DNA of 64,000 nucleotides, from assembly GCF_013004645.1 (NCBI RefSeq), contig NZ_JABEME010000001.1, positions 682,001 to 746,000 on the forward strand. The letters are read 5' to 3'. Source of the stretch: Stenotrophomonas africana (GTDB taxonomy: Bacteria; Pseudomonadota; Gammaproteobacteria; Xanthomonadales; Xanthomonadaceae). The notes below the pieces were generated by a model, which ran no database searches, had not been told where the DNA came from, and worked only from the letters and a program-made list of their open reading frames with translations. This document shows positions 52,246 through 61,211 of the stretch, in pieces (position 1 is the first letter of the stretch; each line of letters starts with the position of its first letter). Position numbers and translations under genes: made by a program.

Positions 52246-53217
52246 ATGCGAAGAATGCGTAGATCCAGGGATGCCGCAGGTGGTGTAATTTCGCGCTTCA
52301 GGAGATTTGAATCTCAGTTCCGCCAGTTGGCTGCCATAGGCACCTGGTTGTGCTTTGCGCTGCCGTTTGGCCTTGGCCTATTACCATCTGCCATCGCCGC
52401 AGGCCAGGAAACAGTCACTTACATCCACACTGACGCCCTTGGCTCCGTCGTCGCCGAAACAGATGCCAATGGGAAAGTGATCAAGCGCTACGACTATGAG
52501 CCCTATGGGGCCTTGGTAGGTGGTCAGGCCACAGACGGACCGGGATACACGGGACATGTGAGCGACTCGGCCACCGGGCTGAGCTACATGCAGCAGCGGT
52601 ACATGGATCCACAGTTGGGGATTTTCCTATCGGTGGACCCGGTAACGGCCTATCAGAAGCCAGTTGAACAGTTCAACCGGTATCGATATGCCAACGGAAA
52701 CCCTTACAAGTTCACGGATCCTGATGGGCGGGAGAGTGGTGCAGCCTTTAAGGTAGTCAACGACGCCACGAATGGGCAACCGATTACTCCTCCGCCGAGA
52801 AATCCAAGCGATAGCCTCGGACCGGCAATTGGTGTCGCGTTAACCGCAATTCTGGCGGCTCCAGTACTCGCAGAGGGTGGTCTGGCCGCAATGGCAAATC
52901 CAGGAGCGGTAGCCACTGCGGCAGAGATTGGCGCAGGAGCCGCCGGTGTCACGGGCACTTCTGGCGCAGTGGTGGGAAAGATCACCGGCTACACCAAGCA
53001 CGGCTTGAATCAGGCAATCTCCCGCGATGGAGGCAGGGGGGTCTCTGCAAAGGCCATACTATCGGCAGTGAAAGAACCCGCGAAGGTTGCCGAGCAGGCC
53101 GGCGGCAAGACGGCGTACACAGGGAAGGATGCGAAAGTAGTTTTGAACGGCGAAGGGAAGGTCATAACGGCCTTCCCGAAGAATAGCGAAGGACTGAGAG
53201 ACCCGAAGGTAAAGTAA
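52246..53217 (+). CDS. Short secreted RHS-core protein with toxin-like C-terminus
   Basis: 323 residues. A signal peptide (ALPFGLGLLPSAIAAG) leads into the RHS-repeat-associated core (YIHTDALGSVVAETDANGKVIKRYDYEPYGAL; GYTGHVSDSATGLSYMQQRYMDPQLGIFLSVDPV; RYRYANGNPYKFTDPDG). The C-terminal about 80 residues (TKHGLNQAISRDGGRGVSAKAILSAVKEPAKV, then VVLNGEGKVITAFPKNSEG) look like a BECR-type RNase toxin domain. Full RHS shells exceed 1,000 residues, so this is a fragment or an orphan toxin cassette. GC content is visibly lower than the surrounding DNA, indicating transfer. Confidence 0.82.
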   Translation: MRRMRRSRDAAGGVISRFRRFESQFRQLAAIGTWLCFALPFGLGLLPSAIAAGQETVTYIHTDALGSVVAETDANGKVIKRYDYEPYGALVGGQATDGPGYTGHVSDSATGLSYMQQRYMDPQLGIFLSVDPVTAYQKPVEQFNRYRYANGNPYKFTDPDGRESGAAFKVVNDATNGQPITPPPRNPSDSLGPAIGVALTAILAAPVLAEGGLAAMANPGAVATAAEIGAGAAGVTGTSGAVVGKITGYTKHGLNQAISRDGGRGVSAKAILSAVKEPAKVAEQAGGKTAYTGKDAKVVLNGEGKVITAFPKNSEGLRDPKVK

Positions 53218-53219
53218 AG

Positions 53220-53477
53220 ATGAAGAAGGATATCTCACCCAGCCTGCGCTCGCTGTTGGTTGAAATCGCAGCGAAGCACAATTTGCTCCTACCCGAGAAT
53301 GGCGTCAGATACCTCGTTGAGCGTGATCGCGAGTCGCTGATTGATGCGTTGCTGGAAGAACTATCAGAGAGCGGCTTGGGGCCTGACGATGAACCTAATC
53401 AACGAGGCATTGAGATCGAAGAAATCATTGACTTCGTCGGTCCCGTCGTTGATCGGCCCGATGCGTCGGGTGACTGA
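53220..53477 (+). CDS. Putative immunity protein of the RHS toxin
   Basis: 85 residues, acidic and helical (SLRSLLVEIAAKHNLLLPENG, ESLIDALLEELSESGLGPDDE). It begins 2 bases after the toxin stop and has the same low GC content. This position and small acidic nature are typical of cognate immunity proteins. No family recognised. Confidence 0.7.
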   Translation: MKKDISPSLRSLLVEIAAKHNLLLPENGVRYLVERDRESLIDALLEELSESGLGPDDEPNQRGIEIEEIIDFVGPVVDRPDASGD

Positions 53478-53484
53478 AGGCACG

Positions 53485-53554
53485 TTGATGCGGGCACGGC
53501 CTGATTGACGCACGGCGAAGATCAAGCGCGCCGCTGGAAGAACACGGCTGAGAC
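53485..53554 (+). pseudogene. Decayed duplicate of the 3' end of the 51496-52059 gene
   Basis: 53512-53554 aligns with 52018-52062 (ACGGCGA-x-GATC... then GAACACGGCTGAGAC exact), allowing a 3-base gap; weaker similarity reaches back to 53485. It shows that the RHS toxin/immunity segment is bracketed by two copies of the same gene end. Confidence 0.65.
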
Positions 53555-53594
53555 GGAGGGCGCATTCGGCTGATCCTGCTGGATCGCAGGCAAC

Positions 53595-53624
53595 AAAAAA
53601 GCCCCCATTGCTGGAGGCTTTTTT
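53595..53624. terminator. Bidirectional rho-independent terminator
   Basis: AAAAAAGCCCCC pairs with GGAGGCTTTTTT (one mismatch) around a 6-base loop. T-tracts on both strands serve the tRNA-Val transcript (minus) and the toxin/immunity operon (plus). Confidence 0.9.
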
Positions 53625-53636
53625 CGTTCTGCAACA

Positions 53637-53711
53637 TGGTGGGCGGTACAGGGATCGAACCTGTGACCCTTGCCGTGTGAAGGCAATGCTCTACCGCTGA
53701 GCTAACCGCCC
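53637..53711 (-). tRNA. tRNA-Val(CAC)
   Basis: The minus strand folds as a cloverleaf: acceptor GGGCGGT/ACCGCCC, anticodon stem TTGCC/GGCAA with loop TTCACAC giving anticodon CAC (valine, GUG), T-loop GGTTCGATCC and an encoded 3' CCA. No copy of its 3' end is seen elsewhere in the window, so it has not visibly acted as an attachment site here. Confidence 0.96.
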
Positions 53712-53802
53712 GGTGTGTTGCTGAGCCGCTCATTATAGGGGCTTTTCAGAGGCCGTCAACAGTTTTTCACATTCGCGTTCACGGCTGTCTTCGGGCAACG
53801 GC

Positions 53803-53825
53803 AGCCGAGCATGGCTCGGCTCTAC
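53803..53825. repeat. Single SMAG element
   Basis: AGCCGAGC and GCTCGGCT pair around ATG, followed by CTAC (the complement of GTAG). It lies between tRNA-Val and the pilZ gene. Confidence 0.85.
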
Positions 53826-53844
53826 AGGACCGCGAGGCGCTGCC

Positions 53845-54198
53845 TCACATCGTATGGGTCGGCTTGTCCGAGCCGGTCAGGCCGGCCAGCAGGGTCTCGA
53901 TCTTGTGGCGCACGCCCTCGCCTTCGGCACCATCGGCCAGCTGCACGCCGATACCGGCGGTGCGGTTGCCCTGCGCGCCGGCCGGCGTCACCCAGATCAC
54001 CTTGCCGGCCACCGGCAGGCGCTCGCTGGAATCGGGCAGGGTCAGCAGCAGGAACACCTCGTCGCCCAGGAAGTAGCGCTTGGGCGTGGGCACGAAGATG
54101 CCGCCGTTCTTCACGAACGGCATGTACGCGCTGTACAGCGCGGCTTTGTCCTTCACGGCCAGGGACAGGATGCCCTGGCGGGCGTTGCTGGCACTCAT
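53845..54198 (-). CDS. pilZ: PilZ-domain type IV pilus protein
   Basis: 117 residues with AAGGGG before the ATG. The single PilZ-like domain (GILSLAVKDKAALYSAYMPFVKNGGIFVPTPKRYFLGDEVFLLLTLPD) is of the original PilZ type, which supports pilus assembly through PilB and FimX-like partners and does not keep the full RxxxR...D/NxSxxG c-di-GMP motif. It is the last gene of the fab-holB cluster, overlapping holB by 4 bases, as in xanthomonads and Pseudomonas. Confidence 0.9.
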   Translation of the reverse strand: MSASNARQGILSLAVKDKAALYSAYMPFVKNGGIFVPTPKRYFLGDEVFLLLTLPDSSERLPVAGKVIWVTPAGAQGNRTAGIGVQLADGAEGEGVRHKIETLLAGLTGSDKPTHTM

Positions 54199-55151
54199 CG
54201 ATTTCCCCTTGCGGCAGGCCGCTCGTTCACCTTGTTCCAGGCCAGCAGCAACTCGACCACGGCAAGGTCTGCACGCACCGTGGTGCGCAGCAGGTCGCGG
54301 GTGCGGTTGGCCGCATCGAACCAGGCTGCAAGCTTGTGCAATCGCTCCGGCGTGGTCAAGGCATCGGTGCTGGCCTGGGCCAGCGCCAGGTCGGCAGCAA
54401 AGCGCAGGCGCAGCGCCGCGTTGTCGTCACCGCACCACTTCTGCGCCAGCTCCACCGCACCGGTCTTGCCGGCGGCCAGCTGTTCCAGCTCGCGCCCTAC
54501 TTCGCGGCGCAGGCTCAGGCCATCTTCACGCAGCCAGTTGTCGGCCTGGCCGGGATGGCCGCGCGCCGCGTCCAGCGCTTCGCGCGCCGATGCTTCGCTG
54601 TGGCCCTGCTGCTGCAGCCAGGCCATCGCTTCATCGCGCGGCGGCAGCTTGAATTCCAGGCGCTGGCAGCGGCTTCGCACGGTCTGTGGCAGGCGTGCCG
54701 GGTCGCTGCTGATCAGCCACAGATAACGGCCTGGCTGCGGCTCTTCCAGCGTCTTCAGCAGCGCGTTGGCCGCCGAGCGGTTGATCGCATCGGCCGGGTC
54801 GACGATCACCACCTGCGCCACGCCGTACTGCGGGGTCAGCGCCAGCTTGTCGGTGATCTCACGCACCTGCTCGATGACGATCTCGGTGCGCAGCTTGTCG
54901 CCGCTCTTGTTCGGAATGAAGCTGACCAGCTGCAGGTCCGGATGGGTGCCGGCGGCGATCAGCTGGCGCGTGCGCGTGGCATGCGCGGCATCGCCGCGCG
55001 CCAGTACGTGGTCGGCCAAGGCCAACGCCACGTCGCGCTTTCCCAGCCCGGACGGGCCGCAGATCAGCAGGCCATGACCGAGCCGACCGGCATCGAGCGC
55101 GGCGACCGTCTGATCGAACGCGCGCTGCTGCCACGGCGAGAAACGGCTCAT
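54195..55151 (-). CDS. holB: DNA polymerase III delta' subunit
   Basis: 318 residues. Part of the clamp loader that loads the beta sliding clamp. AAA+ features: GPSGLGKRDVALALADHVLA (P-loop) and VVIVDPADAINRSAANALLKTLEEPQPGRYLWLISSDPARLPQTVRSRCQRLEF (Walker B, sensor 1 and the SRC motif). The start overlaps the tmk stop by 4 bases. Confidence 0.94.
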   Translation of the reverse strand: MSRFSPWQQRAFDQTVAALDAGRLGHGLLICGPSGLGKRDVALALADHVLARGDAAHATRTRQLIAAGTHPDLQLVSFIPNKSGDKLRTEIVIEQVREITDKLALTPQYGVAQVVIVDPADAINRSAANALLKTLEEPQPGRYLWLISSDPARLPQTVRSRCQRLEFKLPPRDEAMAWLQQQGHSEASAREALDAARGHPGQADNWLREDGLSLRREVGRELEQLAAGKTGAVELAQKWCGDDNAALRLRFAADLALAQASTDALTTPERLHKLAAWFDAANRTRDLLRTTVRADLAVVELLLAWNKVNERPAARGNR

Positions 55152-55813
55152 GCGCTCTCCCCGTCCTGCAGCCAGTGCTCGACACGCGCGACCACATCAG
55201 CGGCGACGCGTTCCTGCACCTGGCCAGCGTCGATCAGGGCGAACCGCTGCGGGTCCTGCTGTGCGCGGCCGCGGAACACTTCGCGCACGCGCTGGAAGAA
55301 ATCGTCCTGCTCGCTCTCGATGCGGTCCGGCCACAGGTCACGGCCATTGGCGCGTGCGCGGCCTACTGCCACGTCCACGTCCAGCAGCAGGGTCAGGCCC
55401 GGCAGCAGGCCCACCGCGCGGCGTTCCAGGTCGGCAATCCACTGCGGATCAAGGCCACGCCCCCCCCCCTGGTAGGCGTAGCTGGAATCGGTGAAGCGAT
55501 CGCTCAGCACATAGGCGCCGCGCTGCAGCGCCGGCTGGATCACCTGGCGCACATGCTGCGCGCGTGCAGCGAACACCAGCAGCAGCTCGGCTTCGGCGCT
55601 GAGCGGTTCGGCGGCGATCTCGGCATCGGGCTTCAGCACCAGGCCGCGGATACGCTCGGCCAGCGGCGTACCGCCCGGTTCGCGGGTGAGTACCACCTCA
55701 TGACCGTGGCTGCGCAGGCAGTCACGGATGGCATTGATGGCGGTGGTCTTGCCCGCGCCCTCGCCGCCTTCCAGGCTGACGAAACGCGGGTGGCGAAGCA
55801 GCGCGGGACTCAT
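55148..55813 (-). CDS. tmk: Thymidylate kinase
   Basis: 221 residues. It phosphorylates dTMP to dTDP. P-loop SLEGGEGAGKTTAIN, DRFTDSSYAYQGGGRGL (DR(Y/F) motif and lid) and LLLDVDVAVGRARANGRDLWPDRIESEQDDFF are present. The three glycines of YQGGGRG are all GGG, giving a run of ten G (complement 55460-55469). Overlaps both neighbours by 4 bases. Confidence 0.95.
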   Translation of the reverse strand: MSPALLRHPRFVSLEGGEGAGKTTAINAIRDCLRSHGHEVVLTREPGGTPLAERIRGLVLKPDAEIAAEPLSAEAELLLVFAARAQHVRQVIQPALQRGAYVLSDRFTDSSYAYQGGGRGLDPQWIADLERRAVGLLPGLTLLLDVDVAVGRARANGRDLWPDRIESEQDDFFQRVREVFRGRAQQDPQRFALIDAGQVQERVAADVVARVEHWLQDGESA

Positions 55814-56871
55814 TGCGCCGGGGTCTCCTGGGTACGTTGCTGGCGCAGCTGCTGCAGGTAGCGGGCCACTGCGGCGTTGTGCTGGTCCAGGCTGGGCGAG
55901 AACACGTGCGCGCCACTGCCATCGCCCACGGCGACGAAGTACAGCGCGTCGCCCGCTGCGGGTTGCGCGGCCGCCATCAGCGCATCGCGGCTGGGCATGG
56001 CGATCGGGGTCGGGGTCAGGCCCGCACGGGTATAGGTGTTGTAGGGCGTATCGGTGGTCAGGTCGCGGCGGCGGATGTTGCCGTCATACGCCGCACCGAT
56101 GCCGTAGATCACGGTCGGGTCGGTCTGCAGGCGCATGCCGATCTTCAGGCGGCGCATGAACACGCCGGCAATCTGCGGACGCTCACTGGCCAGCGCGGTT
56201 TCCTTCTCGATGATCGACGCCATCGTCAGCAGTTCGTACGGCGTGTTGATCGGCAGGTCCGGCGCACGGCTTTCCCAGGCTTCATCCAGCGCCTTTTCCA
56301 TTGCGGCGTGGGCGCGCTTGAGCACGTCCAGATCGCTGTCGCCACGCTGGTAGACGTAGGTCTCCGGCAGGAAGCGGCCTTCCGGATGCTGGCCACCAAA
56401 CCCGAGACGCTGCATGAGCGCGGCGTCATCGAGGCTGTCGGTGGTGTGCAGCAACGGCTCGGCGCGCTTGAGCGCGGCACGCAGCTGGCGGATGTTCCAA
56501 CCCTCCACGATGGTGACCCGGTGCTGCAGCACCTTGCCGGCGCGCATGCGCAGCAGCAGCTCGCGCGGGGTCAGCTCGCCACTGAGCGCGTACTCGCCCA
56601 CTTTCAGCTTGCCGGCGGCATCAAGCTGGCGCGCCAGCAGCTGCCACTGCGCGTCCTGGCCCTCGTCCACGCCGGCCTCGCGCAGCTTGCGCAGTACCGT
56701 GTTCATGCCATCGCCTCTGGCGATGACCATGCTCTCGGCGGACGGGGTGATCGGGGCGTCGGCGAACCGGGTCTGCTGGTAGAAGAACCACGCGCCCGCG
56801 CCGGCCACGACGGCGGCCAGCACCACCACCAGCGTTACCACGAACAGACACCCGCGCTTGGCTCCCGCCAT
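55810..56871 (-). CDS. mltG: Endolytic murein transglycosylase MltG
   Basis: 353 residues. One N-terminal membrane helix (GCLFVVTLVVVLAAVVAGAGAWFFY) and a periplasmic YceG domain with LysM-like subdomain and catalytic glutamate in TMASIIEKETAL; TDPTVIYGIG and NTYTRAGLTPTPIAMPS are conserved. It cleaves nascent glycan strands and sets strand length. It is the first gene of an ATGA-coupled run mltG-tmk-holB-pilZ. Confidence 0.95.
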   Translation of the reverse strand: MAGAKRGCLFVVTLVVVLAAVVAGAGAWFFYQQTRFADAPITPSAESMVIARGDGMNTVLRKLREAGVDEGQDAQWQLLARQLDAAGKLKVGEYALSGELTPRELLLRMRAGKVLQHRVTIVEGWNIRQLRAALKRAEPLLHTTDSLDDAALMQRLGFGGQHPEGRFLPETYVYQRGDSDLDVLKRAHAAMEKALDEAWESRAPDLPINTPYELLTMASIIEKETALASERPQIAGVFMRRLKIGMRLQTDPTVIYGIGAAYDGNIRRRDLTTDTPYNTYTRAGLTPTPIAMPSRDALMAAAQPAAGDALYFVAVGDGSGAHVFSPSLDQHNAAVARYLQQLRQQRTQETPAQ

Positions 56872-56948
56872 GGACTACCTCTGAACTCGATTCCGTCGTG
56901 CAGGATACCGTGCCGGTGGATTGGGGTCATGACCGGGGCCACACACCC

Positions 56949-56969
56949 GTGCCGACCAACGGTCGGCAC
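56949..56969. repeat. REP hairpin
   Basis: GTGCCGACC/GGTCGGCAC with an AAC loop, identical to the one at 2591. It lies between pabB and mltG, so it may reduce read-through in this part of the cluster. Confidence 0.85.
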
Positions 56970-57009
56970 CCACCGCAACAATGGCCCCCACCGGCCTACC
57001 GGAACACGC

Positions 57010-58374
57010 CTAGCCCTGCTGGCCCAGCGCGCGCAGCAGGCCGCGGGCCTTGGCGCGGGTCTCGTCCAGTTCCTTGTCCGGGTCCGAATCAACCACGATG
57101 CCGGCGCCAGTGCGGAAGCTCACCTCGTGGCCATCCACTTCGGCGGTGCGGATCAGGATGTTCAGGTCCAGGTCGCCATCGCGGTTCAGCCAGCCGAACG
57201 CGCCGGTGTAGGCGCCACGCGGCACCTGCTCCAGTTCGCTGATGATCTGCATGCAGCGCACCTTGGGGCAGCCGGTGATGGTGCCGCCGGGGAAGGTGGC
57301 GGCGATCACCTCGCCCGGGGTGACCTCGGGGCGCAGGTGGCCGCTGACGTTGCTGACGATGTGGTGCACATGCGCGTAGCTCTCCACGGTCATCAGCTCA
57401 TCGACCACCACGGTACCGGGCAGGCAGATACGGCCCAGGTCGTTGCGCTCCAGGTCGATCAGCATCACGTGCTCGGCACGCTCCTTCGGGTGGCCGACCA
57501 GCTCCTGGATGCGCGCGGCATCATCGTCCCCCTCGAAGCGCGGACGCGTGCCGGCAATCGGACGGGTCTGCGCGTGGCCGGCATGCACCGACACCAGCCG
57601 CTCCGGCGAGGAACTGACCACGTGGCGGCCATGGGCGCTGAACAGGCCGGCGAACGGTGCCGGGTTGGCACGGCGCAGCTGCGCGTACAGCGCCTGCGGG
57701 CTGACCGGCGCAGCGAACTGCGCGCTCCAGCGCCGCGACAGGTTCACCTGGAACACGTCGCCGGCACGCAGGTACTCGATCACCCGGCGTACGCCGTCGG
57801 TGAAGCGCTGCGGCGCATCCTCGCCCACCAACTGCGGCGGCTGCCAGCCCTGCCCGGCTTCGGGCAGCGCGGCCGAGGCCAGTGCCACCAGCGCATCCAG
57901 CAACGCCTGCTCGTCGGCTTCGGCGATGACGAAGCTGGCATCGTTGTGGTGGTCATGCAGCACCGCCGCCGGGCAGCGCAGCGCCAACGCGGTCGGGCGG
58001 CCGTCCGCGCGCGCACGCGCCGGCAGCACCGGTTCGATCTGGCTGGCCACTTCGTAATCCAGCATCAATGCCCAGCCGCCGCGGAACGGCAGGCTGTGGC
58101 TGCCATCATGCGGCAGGCGTTCGCGCTGCCAGGCACGGTCCAGCACCTGCAGGAAGCTGCCGGCGTGGACCGCATCGTGCTGGTCGCGCACCCGGCCATC
58201 GGCATCCAGCCGCAGACAATCGCCCTGCGCGGCCAGCAGCAGGCTCCAGCGGCCCTGGACGGTACCCGAGGCGGTGGACTCCATCAGCAGCGGGAAGCGC
58301 GCCGGGTCGTGCTGCTGCAGGGCCAGCAGGTCGATCGGGTGCGGCAGCGGGTGGATCAGCGGGGCGTGGGTCAT
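57010..58374 (-). CDS. pabB: Aminodeoxychorismate synthase component I
   Basis: 454 residues of the chorismate-binding family; it makes 4-amino-4-deoxychorismate for p-aminobenzoate and folate. Conserved C-terminal blocks include PAPFAGLFSAHGRHVVSSSPERLV, RAEHVMLIDLERNDLGRI and GTITGCPKVRCMQIISELE. The active-site motif reads PIAGT, not the PIKGT with catalytic lysine of E. coli PabB. The fabF-pabB-mltG location, where pabC often lies, supports PabB over TrpE. No pabC is present in the window. Confidence 0.85.
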   Translation of the reverse strand: MTHAPLIHPLPHPIDLLALQQHDPARFPLLMESTASGTVQGRWSLLLAAQGDCLRLDADGRVRDQHDAVHAGSFLQVLDRAWQRERLPHDGSHSLPFRGGWALMLDYEVASQIEPVLPARARADGRPTALALRCPAAVLHDHHNDASFVIAEADEQALLDALVALASAALPEAGQGWQPPQLVGEDAPQRFTDGVRRVIEYLRAGDVFQVNLSRRWSAQFAAPVSPQALYAQLRRANPAPFAGLFSAHGRHVVSSSPERLVSVHAGHAQTRPIAGTRPRFEGDDDAARIQELVGHPKERAEHVMLIDLERNDLGRICLPGTVVVDELMTVESYAHVHHIVSNVSGHLRPEVTPGEVIAATFPGGTITGCPKVRCMQIISELEQVPRGAYTGAFGWLNRDGDLDLNILIRTAEVDGHEVSFRTGAGIVVDSDPDKELDETRAKARGLLRALGQQG

Positions 58375-58465
58375 GGCGGCCAGTTCGGGGATTCAGATGC
58401 ACGGAAGCCGCCTTGCGGCGGCTCCGTGGTGCACGGCGTTGATCCGTTTGTCGGATTGCCGATAG

Positions 58466-58549
58466 GTAGAGTCGACTGTCAGTCGACTGCTTTCCCATCA
58501 ACGATCACCGCGGCGGATCGAAAGGCAGTCGACTAACAGTCGACTCTAC
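58466..58549. repeat. SMAG inverted pair
   Basis: GTAGAGTCGACTGTCAGTC at the left and AGTCGACTAACAGTCGACT ending CTAC at the right, the same subfamily as 4899-4984. It lies between fabF and pabB. Confidence 0.9.
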
Positions 58550-58588
58550 CAATGCGACGTCGAGCATGGCGCGACGTCGCAACACCGG

Positions 58589-59851
58589 TCAGACGCGCTT
58601 GAAGATCAGCGTGCCGTTGGTGCCGCCGAAGCCGAAGCCATTGGACATCACCACGTCCACCTTGGCCTGGCGTGCTTCGTTGGGCACGTAGTCCAGGTCG
58701 CAGCCTTCGCCCGGCTGCTGCAGGTTGATGGTCGGCGGGATGACGTTGTCCTGCAGCGCCATCACCGAGAAGATCGCTTCCACGCCGCCGGCAGCGCCCA
58801 GCAGGTGGCCGGTCATCGACTTGGTGGAGCTGACCATCATCTTGTAGGCGTGGTCGCCGAAGGCGGTCTTCATCGCCATGGTCTCGCCCAGGTCGCCCAG
58901 CGGCGTGGAGGTGCCGTGCGCGTTGAGGTAGCCCACCTGCTCCGGGCTCACGCCGGCGTCCTTCATGGCCATGACCATGCAGCGCGCGGCGCCTTCGCCG
59001 TTCTCGCTCGGCGCGGTCATGTGGTAAGCGTCGGAGCTGGCGCCGAAGCCGGCCAGTTCGCAATAGATCTTCGCACCACGGGCCTTGGCGTGCTCGTACT
59101 CTTCCAGGATCAGGATGCCGGCGCCGTCGCCCAGCACGAAGCCGTCGCGGTCCTTGTCCCACGGGCGCGAGGCCTGTTCCGGAGCATCGTTGCGGGTGCT
59201 CATGGCCTTCATCGCGCAGAAGCCGCCCACGGCGGTCGGCGACGAGCCACGCTCGGCACCACCGACCACCATCACGTCGGCATCGCCGTACTGGATCATG
59301 CGCATCGCGGTACCGATCGAATGGTTCGAGGTCGCGCACGCCGAGACCGCCGAGAACGACGGACCCTTCAGGCCGGTGATGATGCTCAGCTGGCCCGGCA
59401 GCATGTTGATGATGGTCTTGGGCACGTAGAAGGGCGAGATCTTCTTGCCCTCGTGGAACTCGATGGTCTGCTCTTCGATGCCAAGCAGGCCGCCGATGCC
59501 GGCGCCGACGATGGCGCCGATGCGCTCGGCATTGGCGTCGGTGATCTCCAGGCCCGAGTCGTGCAGGGCCATGAACGAGGCACCGAGGCCGTAATGGATG
59601 AACGGGTCCATCTTCTTGGCATCCTTGCCGCTGACCCGGAATTTGCCGAACAGTTCATTGTCGGCGGTGATGTCGAATCCCTTGACCTCACCTGCAATCT
59701 TGGTGGTGAACCGATCCAGGTAGGCATCAGAAACGTTGGTCAGCGGACCGATGCCCGAACGACCGTGGGTGATGCCTTCCCAGCTGCTGGCCAGATCATT
59801 GCCCAACGGCGAGACGATACCCAGGCCGGTTACGACGACGCGACGCTTCAT
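58589..59851 (-). CDS. fabF: 3-oxoacyl-ACP synthase II
   Basis: 420 residues. Elongating condensing enzyme of type II fatty-acid synthesis. Cys172 in [12 protein letters not shown] is the acyl-accepting residue; the two histidines are in [11 protein letters not shown] and [22 protein letters not shown] ends the protein. Standard length. Downstream of acpP on the minus strand. Confidence 0.96.
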   Translation of the reverse strand: MKRRVVVTGLGIVSPLGNDLASSWEGITHGRSGIGPLTNVSDAYLDRFTTKIAGEVKGFDITADNELFGKFRVSGKDAKKMDPFIHYGLGASFMALHDSGLEITDANAERIGAIVGAGIGGLLGIEEQTIEFHEGKKISPFYVPKTIINMLPGQLSIITGLKGPSFSAVSACATSNHSIGTAMRMIQYGDADVMVVGGAERGSSPTAVGGFCAMKAMSTRNDAPEQASRPWDKDRDGFVLGDGAGILILEEYEHAKARGAKIYCELAGFGASSDAYHMTAPSENGEGAARCMVMAMKDAGVSPEQVGYLNAHGTSTPLGDLGETMAMKTAFGDHAYKMMVSSTKSMTGHLLGAAGGVEAIFSVMALQDNVIPPTINLQQPGEGCDLDYVPNEARQAKVDVVMSNGFGFGGTNGTLIFKRV

Positions 59852-59994
59852 TGCTGTTTCTCCTGACCCGGATGATTTCTGCGGGTAACTCGGTTTGCTT
59901 CGATGTGATGCCCAAACACACGGGGCCGCAACAGCGGCCCCATGGGGTGCGGTGCGCGGCGAGGATCAACCCGCGCGCGCACTGCCGTCTGACA

Positions 59995-60234
59995 TCAGGC
60001 CTTGACGTGGGCCTTGACGTAGTCGATGGCGGCCTGCACGGTGCTGATCTTCTCGGCTTCTTCGTCCGGGATCTCGCACTCGAATTCTTCTTCCAGGGCC
60101 ATCACCAGCTCGACGGTGTCCAGCGAGTCAGCGCCCAGGTCATCGACGAACGATGCGCTGTTGGTGACTTCTTCTTCCTTGACGCCAAGCTGTTCGACGA
60201 CGATTTTCTTGACGCGTTCTTCGATGGTGCTCAT
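59995..60234 (-). CDS. acpP: Acyl carrier protein
   Basis: 79 residues, strongly acidic ([22 protein letters not shown]). Ser37 in [10 protein letters not shown] carries the 4'-phosphopantetheine. It shuttles acyl chains between the Fab enzymes encoded next to it. The start is fixed by the conserved N-terminus; the longer frame upstream is not coding. Confidence 0.97.
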   Translation of the reverse strand: MSTIEERVKKIVVEQLGVKEEEVTNSASFVDDLGADSLDTVELVMALEEEFECEIPDEEAEKISTVQAAIDYVKAHVKA

Positions 60235-60386
60235 GGGATCTCGCTCCAGATGGAGTTGTGGTTCAAAAGTGGTCGCCATCAAAGGCGATGGCCGTGGGAT
60301 AGTGTAGTGGAAACCGGCGCGGCCTTGCATTGCAGCAAAAACCTCAGCAGATCAACCACTTGCGGCGCAATCCCTGCGCCCCTTGC

Positions 60387-61130
60387 TTACGGCATGTACA
60401 TGCCGCCGTTCACATGGAGGGTTTCGCCGGTGATGTAACCGGCAGCCGGGCTGGCCAGGAAGGCCACCGCATGGGCGATGTCTTCCGGCGAACCCAGGCG
60501 TTCGAGGGCGATGTCGTTGATCAGCGCGGTACGCGCTTCTTCCGGCAACGCCTTGGTCATGTCGGTGTCGATGAAGCCAGGAGCGACCACATTGACGGTG
60601 ACACCGCGCGAACCGATTTCCTTGGCCAGCGACTTGCTGAAGCCGATGATGCCGGCCTTGGCGGCCGCGTAGTTGGCCTGGCCGGCATTGCCGGTCACGC
60701 CCACCACCGATGCGATGTTGATGATGCGGCCCTTGCGCGCCTTCATCATGCCGCGCATCACCGCCTTGCTGGTGCGGAACACGCTGGTCAGGTTGGTGTC
60801 GATGATCGACGCCCAGTCCTCATCCTTCATGCGCATCAGCAGATTGTCGCGGGTGATGCCGGCGTTGTTGACCAGGATCGAGATCGGGCCGAATTCCTTG
60901 GCGATGCCGTCCAGCACGCCGTCCAGCGCGGCAGCGTCGGTCACGTTCAGTGCGCGGCCGTGGCCACCGTGGGCGGCCAGGCGTTCACCGATCGCAGCGG
61001 CACCGGATTCGGTGGTGGCGGTACCGATCACGGTGGCGCCCTGGGCGGCCAGAAGATCGGCGATGGCGGCACCAATGCCACGGCTGGCGCCGGTGACCAG
61101 TGCGATTTCACCCTGCAGGGGCTTGCTCAT
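60387..61130 (-). CDS. fabG: 3-oxoacyl-ACP reductase
   Basis: 247 residues, NADPH-dependent. Rossmann motif VTGASRGIGAAIA, NNAG (ILVNNAGITRDNLLMRM), catalytic Ser in INIASVVG and YAAAKAG (Tyr-x-x-x-Lys). Between fabD and acpP. Confidence 0.97.
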   Translation of the reverse strand: MSKPLQGEIALVTGASRGIGAAIADLLAAQGATVIGTATTESGAAAIGERLAAHGGHGRALNVTDAAALDGVLDGIAKEFGPISILVNNAGITRDNLLMRMKDEDWASIIDTNLTSVFRTSKAVMRGMMKARKGRIINIASVVGVTGNAGQANYAAAKAGIIGFSKSLAKEIGSRGVTVNVVAPGFIDTDMTKALPEEARTALINDIALERLGSPEDIAHAVAFLASPAAGYITGETLHVNGGMYMP

Positions 61131-61211
61131 GATGTTTTCCTCAGGCTGGGGCGGCCGCCGCACCCGTGCCGCTTGCAGCGGCCACCGGTACGGTCGGCAG
61201 AACAGGGGGTA

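Noticed and set aside
53637-53711. tRNA-Val as integration site of the tailocin or RHS island
   Set aside because: No integrase and no second copy of the tRNA 3' end in the window.
57010-58374. Naming this gene trpE because of PIAGT
   Set aside because: Gene order (fabF-pabB-mltG) and length fit PabB; no trpG or other trp genes nearby.
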